64,000 bases of DNA from Ianthella basta. Taxonomy: Eukaryota > Porifera > Demospongiae > Verongiida > Ianthellidae. Made by a program: the position numbers and the translations under genes. The notes beneath the pieces were generated by a model. It was not told the DNA's origin, ran no database searches, and saw nothing but the letters and a program-made list of their open reading frames with translations. Below are positions 43,743 to 54,538 of the stretch, in pieces. The number at the start of each line of letters is the position of its first letter. The first letter of the stretch is position 1. Location: positions 12,795,623-12,859,622 of the forward strand of contig OZ025868.1 in the NCBI GenBank assembly GCA_964019415.1, written 5' to 3'.

Positions 43743-44489
43743 TTCTATTCTTTCTAGTTTCTGCACTTTTTATGGAGCTTACTATAAGCTCAGATATGAT
43801 ACATTGCCACACCCACAGGACAGCAATGCAGGTATGTATATGGTCCTGATGTCTGGAGATGTACCGAAGTGGCAACTAGAACAGGAGTCACTATGTTCAC
43901 CAATGTTGAAGTACGTAAGTAGGACACACGTGACTAGATGTTGCGCAAGCACTCTTCGACATATACACTCTCGGAACGCTATGAACAGTTGGGCAGTGCC
44001 AAGCGTATAAGGCAGAGAATATAAAGGGGATGAAGGAAAGGAGTACTTAAGGAGAACGCCATAAGAGATCGATTGATGATTTGACGACTAGCTAGTTATG
44101 GCTAGCTACTGAGATAGCTAAGGTAACTGGTGCTATCATTAAACTTTGGTATGCTTGCAAGCTGAATGCATCAGATTCTCCAGTTGTAATGCAGCATGTG
44201 GTATACAACCCTAGTAGCAATTTGGGAGTGCTTGTAGCTATGTTTGAATGAAGAAATTGGTCCATGGAGTATCTATAGTATCATCAATTGTTCACTGTCA
44301 CACATGTGATGTGCAGAGCATGGTAGATACAGGATATTTGTATGCTGTGTGCAGTAGCTATCTGAATAGGAAGGAATTATATGTGCACCATCTCAGCAGT
44401 GTCCAATACAGAGACTACAGGCAAAGGATATAATATTATACAAATAAGACCAGGAGTAAATCAAAATAATGTGACTACTTAATACTTGA

Positions 44490-45655
44490 ATACTGTCACT
44501 ATTAGATGGCTGCAGTGAAATATTCTGAATGCACCTTCTCTTGATGCAGCACTGTTTGAGTTTGCCCGGGCCACCAAATTTAGCCTCGTCCAAACAAAAC
44601 CAGCACCCACCACAATCATCTGCTTGGCAGGCCTTGCAGTCTCCACACCTCTAGCGTTTACGCTTCTGTCCTGTCTCACTTGTATGTCTTACTAGTGTCA
44701 AGGAGGATTGGCAAGTACGGTATTGGTGTTTCTTTCTTTCCTACAAATAATGTACAATAGTAGTCATACATAGCACATGCATGCATGTGTGCTACTTGAA
44801 ATAGACTATTATTAGTTGAATATCTTTCGAAGGTGCTCAGTCTTTCTTCCAACTCTGTTTCTGTGTCTGATATCTGCTCTTCTTCGCCCCGGCCTACAAC
44901 GTGAATGTGATTCTTGAGATGCATACACAGATGTCTTCTTTGACAGATTCATGTATTTCTTCTTGATGCGTTGTGCTCATTCCAGAAGAGACAAGGGTCT
45001 GAGAGTAAATCCTTCACTTGATGGTAATCCAGCTTTGAATATCTTAGTCATCTCATGCAACTTTTCCAGCATGGTTTGAAGGTGCTCAGCGCTGCAGCAG
45101 GTGTGTGAGAGGGTTTCAATTACTTTGGTGGCATTTAAGACCTTCCGACGTAATCATTTGATGCTCTTAATCTGAATTCAAGGGATAAGATGGTTGCCCG
45201 TATTGACAGTTCAACAGTTTCTCTTCTTTCACTGAGAAGAGAATGTGGTTGAATGTTATATCCTGGTCTCCTTCTCTTTTCTTTATGAAAGCTTTGGCAC
45301 ACGTGGAGACTAAAGTGGAGAGGGAGAATTGGTTGAATCAATTCTGTTGTGATCTTTCATTCAAAGCTTGAAACCCTTACCTCAACAATGCACATGCACC
45401 CTTAATAATTGGCTTTTAATATTGTACATTGTTTTAATAGTTATCAGGAGCAGATGCAACTCACTTCAGTTTGGTTCTCTTTGCCTTGGGGACTTTGTAT
45501 CTGCCTTGAGTGCCTTGTGCCAAAGGTAGTGATAGTATCTGCTGTCAGTTTCTTCACTAAACTGTCTGGTTCATTGACTATCACTTCGTAGTATACCCCT
45601 TTCTGTTCTAGTAACTCTGCCCACCTTGGTTTTTGCATCCCGCGCATGCTTAATC
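44490..45655 (-). pseudogene. CXXC zinc-finger gene relic
   Basis: Minus-strand sequence at about 44660-44520 encodes a canonical CXXC domain: CGDCKACQADDCGGCWFCLD, then KFGGPGKLKQCC and KRRC, with all eight zinc cysteines in place. Directly before it a TAG interrupts a basic KRKR run. Upstream, a 61-codon exon-like frame (45647-45465) starts MRGMQKPRWAELLEQKGVYY and ends at GTGAGT, and 45140-44990 encodes a helical stretch LQTMLEKLHEMTKIFKAGLP before TGA. These pieces do not join in phase, so the locus looks decayed. CXXC domains bind unmethylated CpG in proteins such as CFP1, KDM2, TET and MLL; which of these, if any, is the source cannot be decided. It could also be transposon-borne. Confidence 0.55.
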
Positions 45656-45857
45656 TATGACAATAGGCCCTTGGACGGTACAATAATAGGCATGTCACGT
45701 GCATCCTAAAATTACTTCCGTATTTCAACATTTGTAAACATAGTGACTCCCGCTTTTATACAGGACTACCACCGTTTACGTTGTTCATCACACTTTTCCA
45801 TATCCTGAAGAGCTACGACCGGTCGAACCTGAATTGTACAACTGAATTGTACTAGAT

Positions 45858-46308
45858 GTTGCACTTACAATTTTCCATGCTTCAAAGTTCTGTCTTCCTG
45901 CAATGGCGTATATCATGTAGTATAGGGAACAGTGTACGTACATGCAGAAATGATGACGTTAGATCTGGGGTATAGGTAGAAGTAATCATAATTACCTTAC
46001 TGACGGATTGAGAGATGCAGAACAAGTTCATTTTCTGGCACAAGCTTTGGGTGCACTGACAAAGCGTATAACGTAACATCAACTAGCGCTACACTGCTTG
46101 TGATCCTCAGTATGAGTCCGCTGCACAAAGTGACATAAGGGGAGATGATTCTCGTGTCACTGGCAATGTGGCGGTAAGGAGCCGGGGTTAGCGCTTCATT
46201 AATCTTAAGTACTACAAGCACAAAATTTAAACCTGGGACCAAATCAAGGCAGGATACTAATAATAGACGATAACATGTCCAGTTGTAGCAGGAGGAGTGT
46301 CCGTCCAT
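45858..46308 (-). pseudogene. Two-pass membrane protein, type A, broken copy
   Basis: Start corresponds to MDGHSSC. Protein-level similarity to the gene at 22591-23691 is close up to HLSIRQ, where AAA has become TAA. A 5-bp insertion follows near TATATCATGTAGTATAGGG, and homology ends around 45860, removing the second helix and the tail. Confidence 0.9.
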
Positions 46309-46329
46309 CTCTCTTGACACCAGAGCAAG

Positions 46330-47570
46330 TGATGCAATCACGCAGTTTAACTAAATAGTTAGCTGTTATAGCCAGCAGCTAGCCTCTTGTTGAAAGGACC
46401 TTTTTGGGTGGATCACGATGCAGCACCCACTAAATTCACCACCATTAGCTAACACCAAACAACACGCTTTGGTGGAAATGCAGGTACAGGTGTGAAGAGT
46501 TTGTCACGTTTATTATAAGTGACGGTATAAGCTCCTGTCACTCCGTCGGTCCGCTGGAGATAGGTGGGCCAAACATGGCCCAGTACTATGCTGTGCATGT
46601 TCATTGTAAGCCACTCCCCTTGGTGCAAGTCCCATGAGACTGTTGCTGTATTTAGCTAATTGGTACAGTTACTCCTACCTTGGACAAACTTGTTTGTCTA
46701 TGCTCCTACCTCTCGTTAAACAGTAGGTGTCAAACAATGAATATTGTATGAGATTCACACTCCAGTTCATGCACTCAGACACACTCTTCAATGTTAAGAT
46801 GGATATCACTTCCTCCATGGGTTTGATGTGGTACCTCGAACCTTGAACCTTCAAGCTGCCCATATCAGGTGAATATAGTGCTGCGATGGGTGCCAATACA
46901 TACACCAACACAATGTACACATAATTATAAGCTTAAGCCCTGAACAATCTGACCATTCTTCCAGTTAGGTGAGTTTCATTAACATATAAATGATAACCAG
47001 TTTTGGCTATCACATCCATTTTCCAGCTCAATTCCTCCACAGTTAGCCTCCAAGTAATATATAGACTCTAGCCTCTCCTTCACTTCTGCCTTTTATAATC
47101 CGGCCATAGTCACATCTTGACACCCAATCTTGTGCAATGTATAATCAATATCAATCAAGTCAATCAAATTAATCAAAAATCAAATCAGTATATAATCAAT
47201 TTTGTGTTCATGTATTTTTGCCTTTCTTTTCTGGGTGCTATTTACGGTAGCCATTGGCTAACGGTTCCCCAGGTAAAATAAGAATACCTGATACCTGATC
47301 AACTTATGCATGCAGCCAACTATACCTCTACCAAAATCACCAGACTCTTTTCATATTATGTGATATCTGTACGTACATATGCAATGTACTGCTGTCTGTA
47401 TGTGCTGGGCCTCATCATCATGCATGAGAGAAGGGCTGCAGGCAACAACAAGTCTAGTTTACATACCCCCATACTGCCAAACCTAATATTATGCATACCT
47501 TTACCATAATAGGTGATGCTTATATGCACATTTAATGTGAATATTCTCAAGGCATTAGCTATATTATATA
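46330..47570. repeat. Block III flank shared with blocks I and II
   Basis: Near-identical to 38330-39350, with a 130-bp AT-rich insertion (about 47140-47300) not present in block II. No gene. It separates the broken type A copy from the type B gene. Confidence 0.85.
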
Positions 47571-48033
47571 ATTACCTCACCTGCAATATAGTATAAAAGG
47601 CAGAAGAAGCTATATATCTAGATCTGTTGTTTTTCCCCAAGGAATTTATGTGTGATCATTCAGCATGGACATAGAAATGTACTGCCTATCGCATGCAACA
47701 CAAGCCAATAGGCTTGTCAGCCATATAGCAGCCTGCATAGTATCAATCAGCATTGTAATGAGTCATCCATGGAAATATATACATATATTCCACCACCAGT
47801 GCAAGTTACAGTAGCCACCACCACATGTGCTAGTAGAGTATCTGCGCTAGTTGTCAGGCCTGACTAGACATATATATATCTCCGCAGTATAATTAGCCAA
47901 CACTCATACTAGGGCAGCATATAGTGAAACTGCAGAAATACAGCATAAGTAAAATCATTAACACAAAGTGTGTACCACACAGAGTACTCAGTCTGGTATA
48001 TATAGATACGATTGATCAGCATTATATAGTTAC

Positions 48034-48906
48034 CTAGTCATCACACCTTTTACAGATAAAAACACACAATGTGATGCAGCAAAAGCAGCAAACGACAAGA
48101 GACGATGACACAATGATGGCTGCCAGCAATCCAGGATCCAATGCACATGCTATGCTAATGTCCACTTCAGTTGTATTTGGCCCCGGGCCAACATGTAGTA
48201 AGTATGTGACATTATTGGAATTCAGCTTGGAGACTGTACAACTCCGTTGAGTACTGCCTGCAACAGTACAAGATGTGATCACATAGTTGCTATCCACTTC
48301 ATACTCAAATCGCTTGATTGTAAAAATAACCCTGGCTGCATTACCATCAGAAACCAAATACCAATCATCTGCTGCTGTTGCAGTGGTACTGTAGACATCC
48401 CAGCCAGTATCCTCCGAACACAGGGCAGTAATGAGGAATGACGTGAAAAGAAACTTTCTCTCTCCCTGTCCTGCTGCTTTCCAGCTTTCAAAGTTACTTC
48501 TCCCTTTGATGAAATATAAGTTATAGGGAGCAATATGCGTGCACGCAGACATGGTAATATTAGATCCGGGGTACAGGAAAAAGTGATCATGATCCCCTCT
48601 CTCATGAATAAGAATCTCGCGGACAACTTCATTTACATCGGACAGCATCGGGCGCTCAGACAGAGCGTAAAGCGTAGCATTGACAAGTGACTCACTCATC
48701 CTCATTTCGAGTCCACGGCAGAGTATCAGATCAAGGGAGATGATTCTCGTGTCGTTGGCACAATAGCGATACGGATCGTGTCTCAACCGGTTTGCAATAT
48801 CAATTCCTACATAAACGGTTCCTGGGATGGAAAGCAGGAAAGAAACTAGCGTAACGATACTGCATAACACTTCGCAACATCCACAGAACGTTTTGGACTC
48901 TCCCAT
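48034..48906 (-). CDS. Two-pass membrane protein, type B copy 3
   Basis: Single-exon frame, 290 aa, from ATG 48904-48906 (MGESKTFCGCCE). Helix near 14-36, the same glycosylated six-cysteine ectodomain and the second helix, ending CVFICKRCDD. More substitutions in the N-terminal third than between copies 1 and 2, but the segment from about 48250 to 48540 is nearly identical to copy 2, which hints at gene conversion. The divergent plus-strand frame seen upstream of copies 1 and 2 is missing here, where homology stops at about 48975. Confidence 0.8.
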   Translation of the reverse strand: MGESKTFCGCCEVLCSIVTLVSFLLSIPGTVYVGIDIANRLRHDPYRYCANDTRIISLDLILCRGLEMRMSESLVNATLYALSERPMLSDVNEVVREILIHERGDHDHFFLYPGSNITMSACTHIAPYNLYFIKGRSNFESWKAAGQGERKFLFTSFLITALCSEDTGWDVYSTTATAADDWYLVSDGNAARVIFTIKRFEYEVDSNYVITSCTVAGSTQRSCTVSKLNSNNVTYLLHVGPGPNTTEVDISIACALDPGLLAAIIVSSSLVVCCFCCITLCVFICKRCDD

Positions 48907-49019
48907 CTTAGCCGCATTCAGCCAGCACAACGCGGAAGAATGCCTAAAGCGTATTTACTTCCGGTCCGCTTCTAACATATATACGTTACGCGCATACCTC
49001 CAACTATTGCCCACGTGAC

Positions 49020-49507
49020 CGGAATGGGATTACGTCATTTTATGTTATGTTATATATAAATACTAGCGGACAGACCCGCCCTTCGGCGGGTCTCTCCGCG
49101 TGCTCGGCGTATGCCAGCTGGTCGGACACAGGCTGGTAATGCCATTGCTACTCAGGCCCCAGCTAGTAATGCACTGGCTGGTCATGCATGCTCTGGCAAA
49201 GGATAGTCCAGGCTGGCCTGGTGATGTCAGTGTGACTGACCTACCATGTGTGCATGCAATTTACATGGAAGATCAACGTAGACAAACAACGGGTAGTTGT
49301 AAGAAGCTGATGGTTTCTGTGTGTGCAAAGCAGGGTGGTTCTAGGTATAGCCCGGCGACTTTAGCCTTTGTTGATCGACATGGTAAAACAACACGAACGC
49401 CTAGGATACGGCATACTTTCTTTCAAGATCCAAGATGGCCGACGGTCGGTTCATCCTGGGTTTTCGAATTCTCCGCACGTTCCTTGGCAAAAATAAAAAT
49501 ATAATGT

Positions 49508-49558
<51 letters not shown>

Positions 49559-50600
49559 CACAAATATAAATGGCGGCAGCTTAGTTTAGTTTGGAAACCA
49601 GAATAGATGGGCCCGCACGAGTTTTTCTCGACGAAAGCTACGCAATGGAATCTCTACGCGTTACTGCACGAAAGCTCATGCAATGAACTTGAAACTTTTT
49701 GCATGGATAGAGCTGACCAAAATTGAAGGATATTTACATTCAAACGTGTGGATTACTCTTTCCCAGTATGGAAATACCGACTATTAGTCGCCGTTATTAA
49801 ATGGCTCGTAGCGTGGTTCTCCGGGTTTTCCCGCCTGTGAGCTATGTCTTGTGTGATAGCCAAGGGAGTGTAGAACTAGGTGATACAGAGCCTGTTCTGC
49901 TGCGCGCTAAAAACTTTAGGCGAAATTCGCGTTTGTAATGTAGCCTGTTCTGCCATTTGCATTTGCAATTGATAGCTGTCATAGAATTTGAATATGATGG
50001 GAAGATCTTCTATGTGTATGGACATGCATGTCACGTATTAATATTATTATACACTTCAAAATCAAAATTCTGTCGCACGACATGGACTACATATATACGT
50101 ATAGCGATGATCAATGATATGTTTTATTAATCCTGTTGCATATAATTATACTATTATAATGCCTTACTTTGATTTGTCCTGTGCATCAATCTATATGTTG
50201 CCGGGTGTAGGTTTCGTGAAAAGGTTGCAGTTGGCAGATGATAGGCAGTTTTGTATGTCACTAGTATAATACCCGAACATTATACTACATAATAATTATG
50301 TGTTCATACATGTGCATATTTGTACGCGCCATTGATATAATATTATGCTAAATTGTATTCTATTAATATTAATTATTAACATAATTGTACAGGTCTCCCA
50401 ATCAGTATTATAATAATACAATAATAATATAAGTAGTCATTAAAACAATCAGATGTTTACAGTCAAATCATGCAAACAATCAAATATTTTGATAGGCAAT
50501 GACTAAACCAAAATAAAGAATCCAATGCAACAACATACATAATTATACAATAACAGCAAAAAATATGATAATGATGAATGCTTGTGAAGACAGTTAAGAC
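49020..50600. other. Stretch without assignable gene
   Basis: 49070-49110 has a CCCGCCCTTCGGCGGG hairpin. A 134-codon frame (49100-49504) shows no recognisable motif and ends in an AT-rich, CA/TA microsatellite tail (49507-49560), as a short retroposon would. 49600-50600 is AT-rich with nothing supported. Confidence 0.45.
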
Positions 50601-51240
50601 AGTTAGCATCGTCTAATCTGACTCTCTGTCATGGCCAGATCAGCAATCCCTAGTTCAAGTCATTCTGGGTGGCATGCAGATGATCTGCTACTGTGGAAAC
50701 ACACAGTTGAGGATCGCAGTAGGGCGAGGCTGAGGTAGAATCTCAAAATTTCTATGACCGTGCTGTAGTTGATGGGGTTCTTCTCTGACAACAGTGCAGC
50801 GAGCCTTCTGAGAAACACAGTTGCACTGGGACTTGCTCCTTCCTCCGGTGCAGGACATTACCAGTGGGACAAAGGATGCGTGTTAAACTTCTCAAACTCA
50901 CTGATCGTACTTCTGCCTCTTTCTTACGCTAGAGGCGTTGATAGCAATAGGTCATCTGTGGTGTCTGGTTTGAGGGGACAAATAGATTAATTACCCTTAT
51001 GTTAAAAAATGCTCTCTCAAATCTTCCACAGCACAATCCACTTGCTGGAATGTCTAGCCTTGAGTTGTCTATTGTTTCTGTGCTACGGGTGAATGTTTCA
51101 CCGGAAAGGGGTTGCAAGCGGGGCTCTACATTGATGTCATGGAAGACATCGGTGAGAAGATCAGCCATTAGGTCATGAACTTAGTTATGACAACATATGG
51201 TGGCTCCTCCAGTCTGAGAGGGGTATGAGAGGACATGTTC
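50600..51240 (-). pseudogene. Degenerate transposon-associated reading frame
   Basis: Minus-strand pieces in different frames read YSTVIEILRFYLSLALLRSS, then upstream LQPLSGETF and RLDIPASGLCCGRFERAFFN followed by IRVINLFVPSNQ. This matches a pattern I associate with a widespread uncharacterised repeat protein of invertebrates. Several stops and frameshifts are present. I do not know its function. Confidence 0.4.
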
Positions 51241-51689
51241 TGTGGAGAAGGCGGTGCCACATACACTTTGAGCTGAGAATCCATGATGAAACTCGTCGTC
51301 GACATTGTTGTTTCGTATTCCCATTCCCATTCCCAATTTTCCATTTCAAAAAACTAAGTTGCTGCCTCAAAATAGCCGTGATTGAGATCATGTCACGGGG
51401 CGAGCCCGAGTGCGCAAACCCCCACTCTAGCTAGCTTGGTGCAGAAATCTCTGTTTTATTATATGTTATCACTGGTCATAGTCTATTAAAATCAACCCTT
51501 GACCTCAGCAGAGATCGATTGCTACTTCATAACAGAATGTGAGTGATACAATTTGTGCAGAGAGTAGGGGACAAAGTCTTGCATGGAACTTAACCAGACA
51601 AGCTGCAAGCATAGACAGATTAGGCAAACGTACTTGTCTGTGTTAATACAGATAAGTATAATTCACAGGCTGGCTGAGTTATCTGGCCA

Positions 51690-52920
51690 CATGGGCAAGA
51701 GGAGCTACAGAGATTTCACCAGCACCTAAACGGCCTCCACCCAAGCATCCACTTCACCATGGAGGAAGAGAAGGAATGCACACTGCCATTCCTGGATGTT
51801 CTGGTTTCCCGAGGACACGATAAGCTACTCACATCAGTTTATCGTAAACCGACTCATACCGAGAGGTACATCCCATTCAGCTCACACCACCCCCACAGGA
51901 CCATCACAGGGGTGTTGAGGTGCATGAAGGATCGGGCAGACAACATCTGTGGCCCAGAAACCAGAGCAGAGGAGCTACATCACCTCGAAGACGTGTTCCA
52001 GGCGAATGGTTTCCCTGCTACTCTCGTGAAGAAAGCCCTGTCAGCACCACCCAAAGTACCTCGTCCACCACCTTCACCCACTCAGCCACCACAGAAGACC
52101 CTATGTACCCCATATGTTCGCGGAGTGAGCGAGAAGTTGAAGAGAATCTGCACAAGACTGAACATTCGTACAGTCTTCACACCCGCACACACATTGAAGA
52201 GGACACTGATGAAAGTGAAGAACCGGGTACCGGAGGAGAAGAAGAAGGCTGTGGTTTATCAGGTGCCATGTAAGGACTGTCACCAACTCTACACGGGTGA
52301 ATCCAAGAGGACGCTTAAGGTCAGACTGGCTGAACACAGAAGAGCAGTACAAAAGAGTGATGTGAACAACGGAATTGCGATGCATGTGGCCAACACCAGC
52401 CACAGTATTGATTGGCAGAATGCACGAGTGGTGAAGACAGTACCAGGATACTGGGAGAGGAGAACTACAGAGGCCATCCTGATTAGGAAGAGCCAGGAGC
52501 CCATGAACCTGGACAATGGACTCCTACTCCCCAGTGTTTGGAACCCTATATTACTAAACACACCTCCATGATGTCACTAATAGATTTGTTCAGTTTCCCC
52601 TTCCTGTTTATTCAATTAATTATTTGGAGTGCCTCATGTTTATTCAATTAATCTTTCAGTGACTCATGTATATTCAATTACTTTGCCACTTCAACACCTG
52701 TCACCTACTGTCATCTGTTTTGTATATAAGCCAGTCACTCACTTCAGTCCTCACTGTAAGCAGTTGACAAAGGCTCTCGAGCTAGTCTGGCGCGCTAGCC
52801 CCAACTTCCTGCCCCCGATTGCGCGTGGAACTTTCTCGCCCACGCGCAATCGGGGGCAGGAAGTTGGGGCTAGCGCGCCAGACTACTCTCGAGCCGAAAC
52901 GTCCTGCGACCCTCCTTTCT
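51690..52920 (+). mobile_element. Penelope-like element, 3' part with GIY-YIG endonuclease
   Basis: The open frame ends at 52571. Upstream of the first ATG (51759) it already reads LNGLHPSIHFT, so the element is 5'-truncated within the reverse transcriptase. Residues LPFLDVLVSR and SVYRKPTHTERYI are the end of the polymerase. VVYQVPCKDCHQLYTGES with RTLKVRLAEHRRAV is the GIY-YIG endonuclease with its CxxC, followed by a C-terminal EAILIRKSQEPMN helix. The last 270 codons are uninterrupted, so loss of function is from truncation. Its 3' end contains the typical GGCTCTCGAGCCGAAACGTC motif, split by the MITE at 52783-52885. Confidence 0.88.
52783..52885. mobile_element. 103-bp palindromic Mutator-like MITE in a Penelope end
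   Basis: Inverted arms of about 45 bp (TAGTCTGGCGCGCTAGCCCC.. and complement) with a 13-bp loop. Flanked by perfect 9-bp duplications CTCTCGAGC (52774-52782 and 52886-52894). Shares the TAGTCTG terminus with 14716-14781 and 34500-35112. Confidence 0.88.
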
Positions 52921-53407
52921 TCAAGCTGCAGTATTGCTCATCTAATTATTTGCTAAATCTACAATCGCAGCTATGAGCCTCTACTGAATCAAGTATAATT
53001 CAGCCTTGTCTTTACATTACCCGACTCACAGGCAATTCACATCACCTATAATATTATAGTGTACTTTCAATTCAAGATCTCAATTGTGTATAATTATACA
53101 TGCATGCATGTGTGCCTCCTCATTTCTCTTATATGGAGGATTTTAGAGCTTAATTTTTGTTTTGTCGGTCTCCATTTTTACATGTGCACACCATCAGAAC
53201 ACACCACTATTGTTACGTATCAAGTGGAGGAGTCCAGAATGTAGTGACAGCACACATGCTTTGGCCATGGTTGCTTAGTCTCCCAGTCAAGGTGGGTAAC
53301 CTACAAGCACGAGGAGATGACTCATGCAGGATTCATGCTGCGAAAAGTGACTAGTTGCAATTGTTCAAGACTCAATATTATTATAAGGGCATTAATAAGT
53401 GTGTGCG

Positions 53408-53413
53408 CGCGCG

Positions 53414-53496
<83 letters not shown>

Positions 53497-53505
53497 ATGT
53501 GTGTG
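53408..53505. repeat. (GT)n microsatellite
   Basis: About 100 bp of GT repeats preceded by a GCGCGC run. Confidence 0.95.
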
Positions 53506-53679
53506 TGTCCATGTATTTATGTACTATGGTTCTCAGAATTAAAACCACCTCGAAAATGAAACCGCGCTGCATGACCTGGACCTGGTCTTATTTCTGAAAT
53601 ATTTAGTATTGTTATAACTGGTGTGAGGGCTGTGCATTGTTCCTGTTTCCTGAAATATTCAGTGTAAGGACCATTTCAG

Positions 53680-54538
53680 GTGTTGATAGATACCAGCGAT
53701 GAAGACACAAATAAGGAACTCTCAATTGGTCATATTGTGGCCAATGTATTGTTCCATAATTGCAGGTTCAGTACTGAAGAGAAAGTGAAGCATCGTCCTT
53801 GTGCTCTTTTGCCCTTTGGGTATGGTCCTAGAAACTGCATTGGAATGAGGTTTGCCCTATTACAAGTGAAGATGACACTCGTTGAACTGCTTACCCTCTA
53901 TACACAAGATGGAGCTGACCGCAGAAAAAGGTACTGTGTAGTCCTTTGTCAATTACACAGCAATGTTCCGTTTATGTGTTTATGTGTATGATAAATACTA
54001 GTTGTCTGTTACACTAGAGCCCTCATTGCATACAGGCACTTTGATATGGATCTTTTGAGTCGGTTGTCACACTGGTTGCACTATTTTATATGCATTCATA
54101 TGCATGCTTACACTATGATTGCAAACTCTACTGTAGATACAGATTGCTGTCTAGAGATTATTATTATTATGCTATATTTATGTATAATACAATGATATTG
54201 ACTCTGGTACCCAGAGTCAGTGTGGACAACCAACCTGATAACATCTATAGTGGGGTGGGCTTGGGAAAGCTTTCTAGCTCATTTGCCCGAATTCAGCAAT
54301 TATACAATTTAAGCTTTCAGCCGTACTTCTCCACTTTCTAGGTTAGTAATTGAGTACTGTATTGTGTACCATGTACGTAGTTGGTCTTCAGTCAGTGGCT
54401 GTTGGTATTGATGTTAAGTTGCACCAGATATACTAATGTTTGTGTGTGATTTATTACATAATGGTACTGATACACCTGATGTATTGGGCCCACAGAGACT
54501 CAGCGTATTGTGTATGTATATGTACACCAACAGTTATT
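53680..54538 (+). pseudogene. P450 pseudogene: exon 9 scrap joined to exon 12
   Basis: 53680-53745 corresponds to exon 9 (DTSDEDTNKELSIGHIVAN), then directly to the end of intron 11 and exon 12 starting after the AG at 53765. Exons 10 and 11 are deleted. The heme loop FGYGPRNCIG is intact, but a 4-bp insertion after LLTLY shifts the frame. Intron 12 follows to 54538, where a 1.56-kb insertion begins. Confidence 0.88.

Noticed and set aside
49100-49504. 134-codon plus-strand frame
   Set aside because: Begins in a low-complexity LV/MH-rich stretch and ends at a microsatellite tail; more like a short retroposon than a gene.
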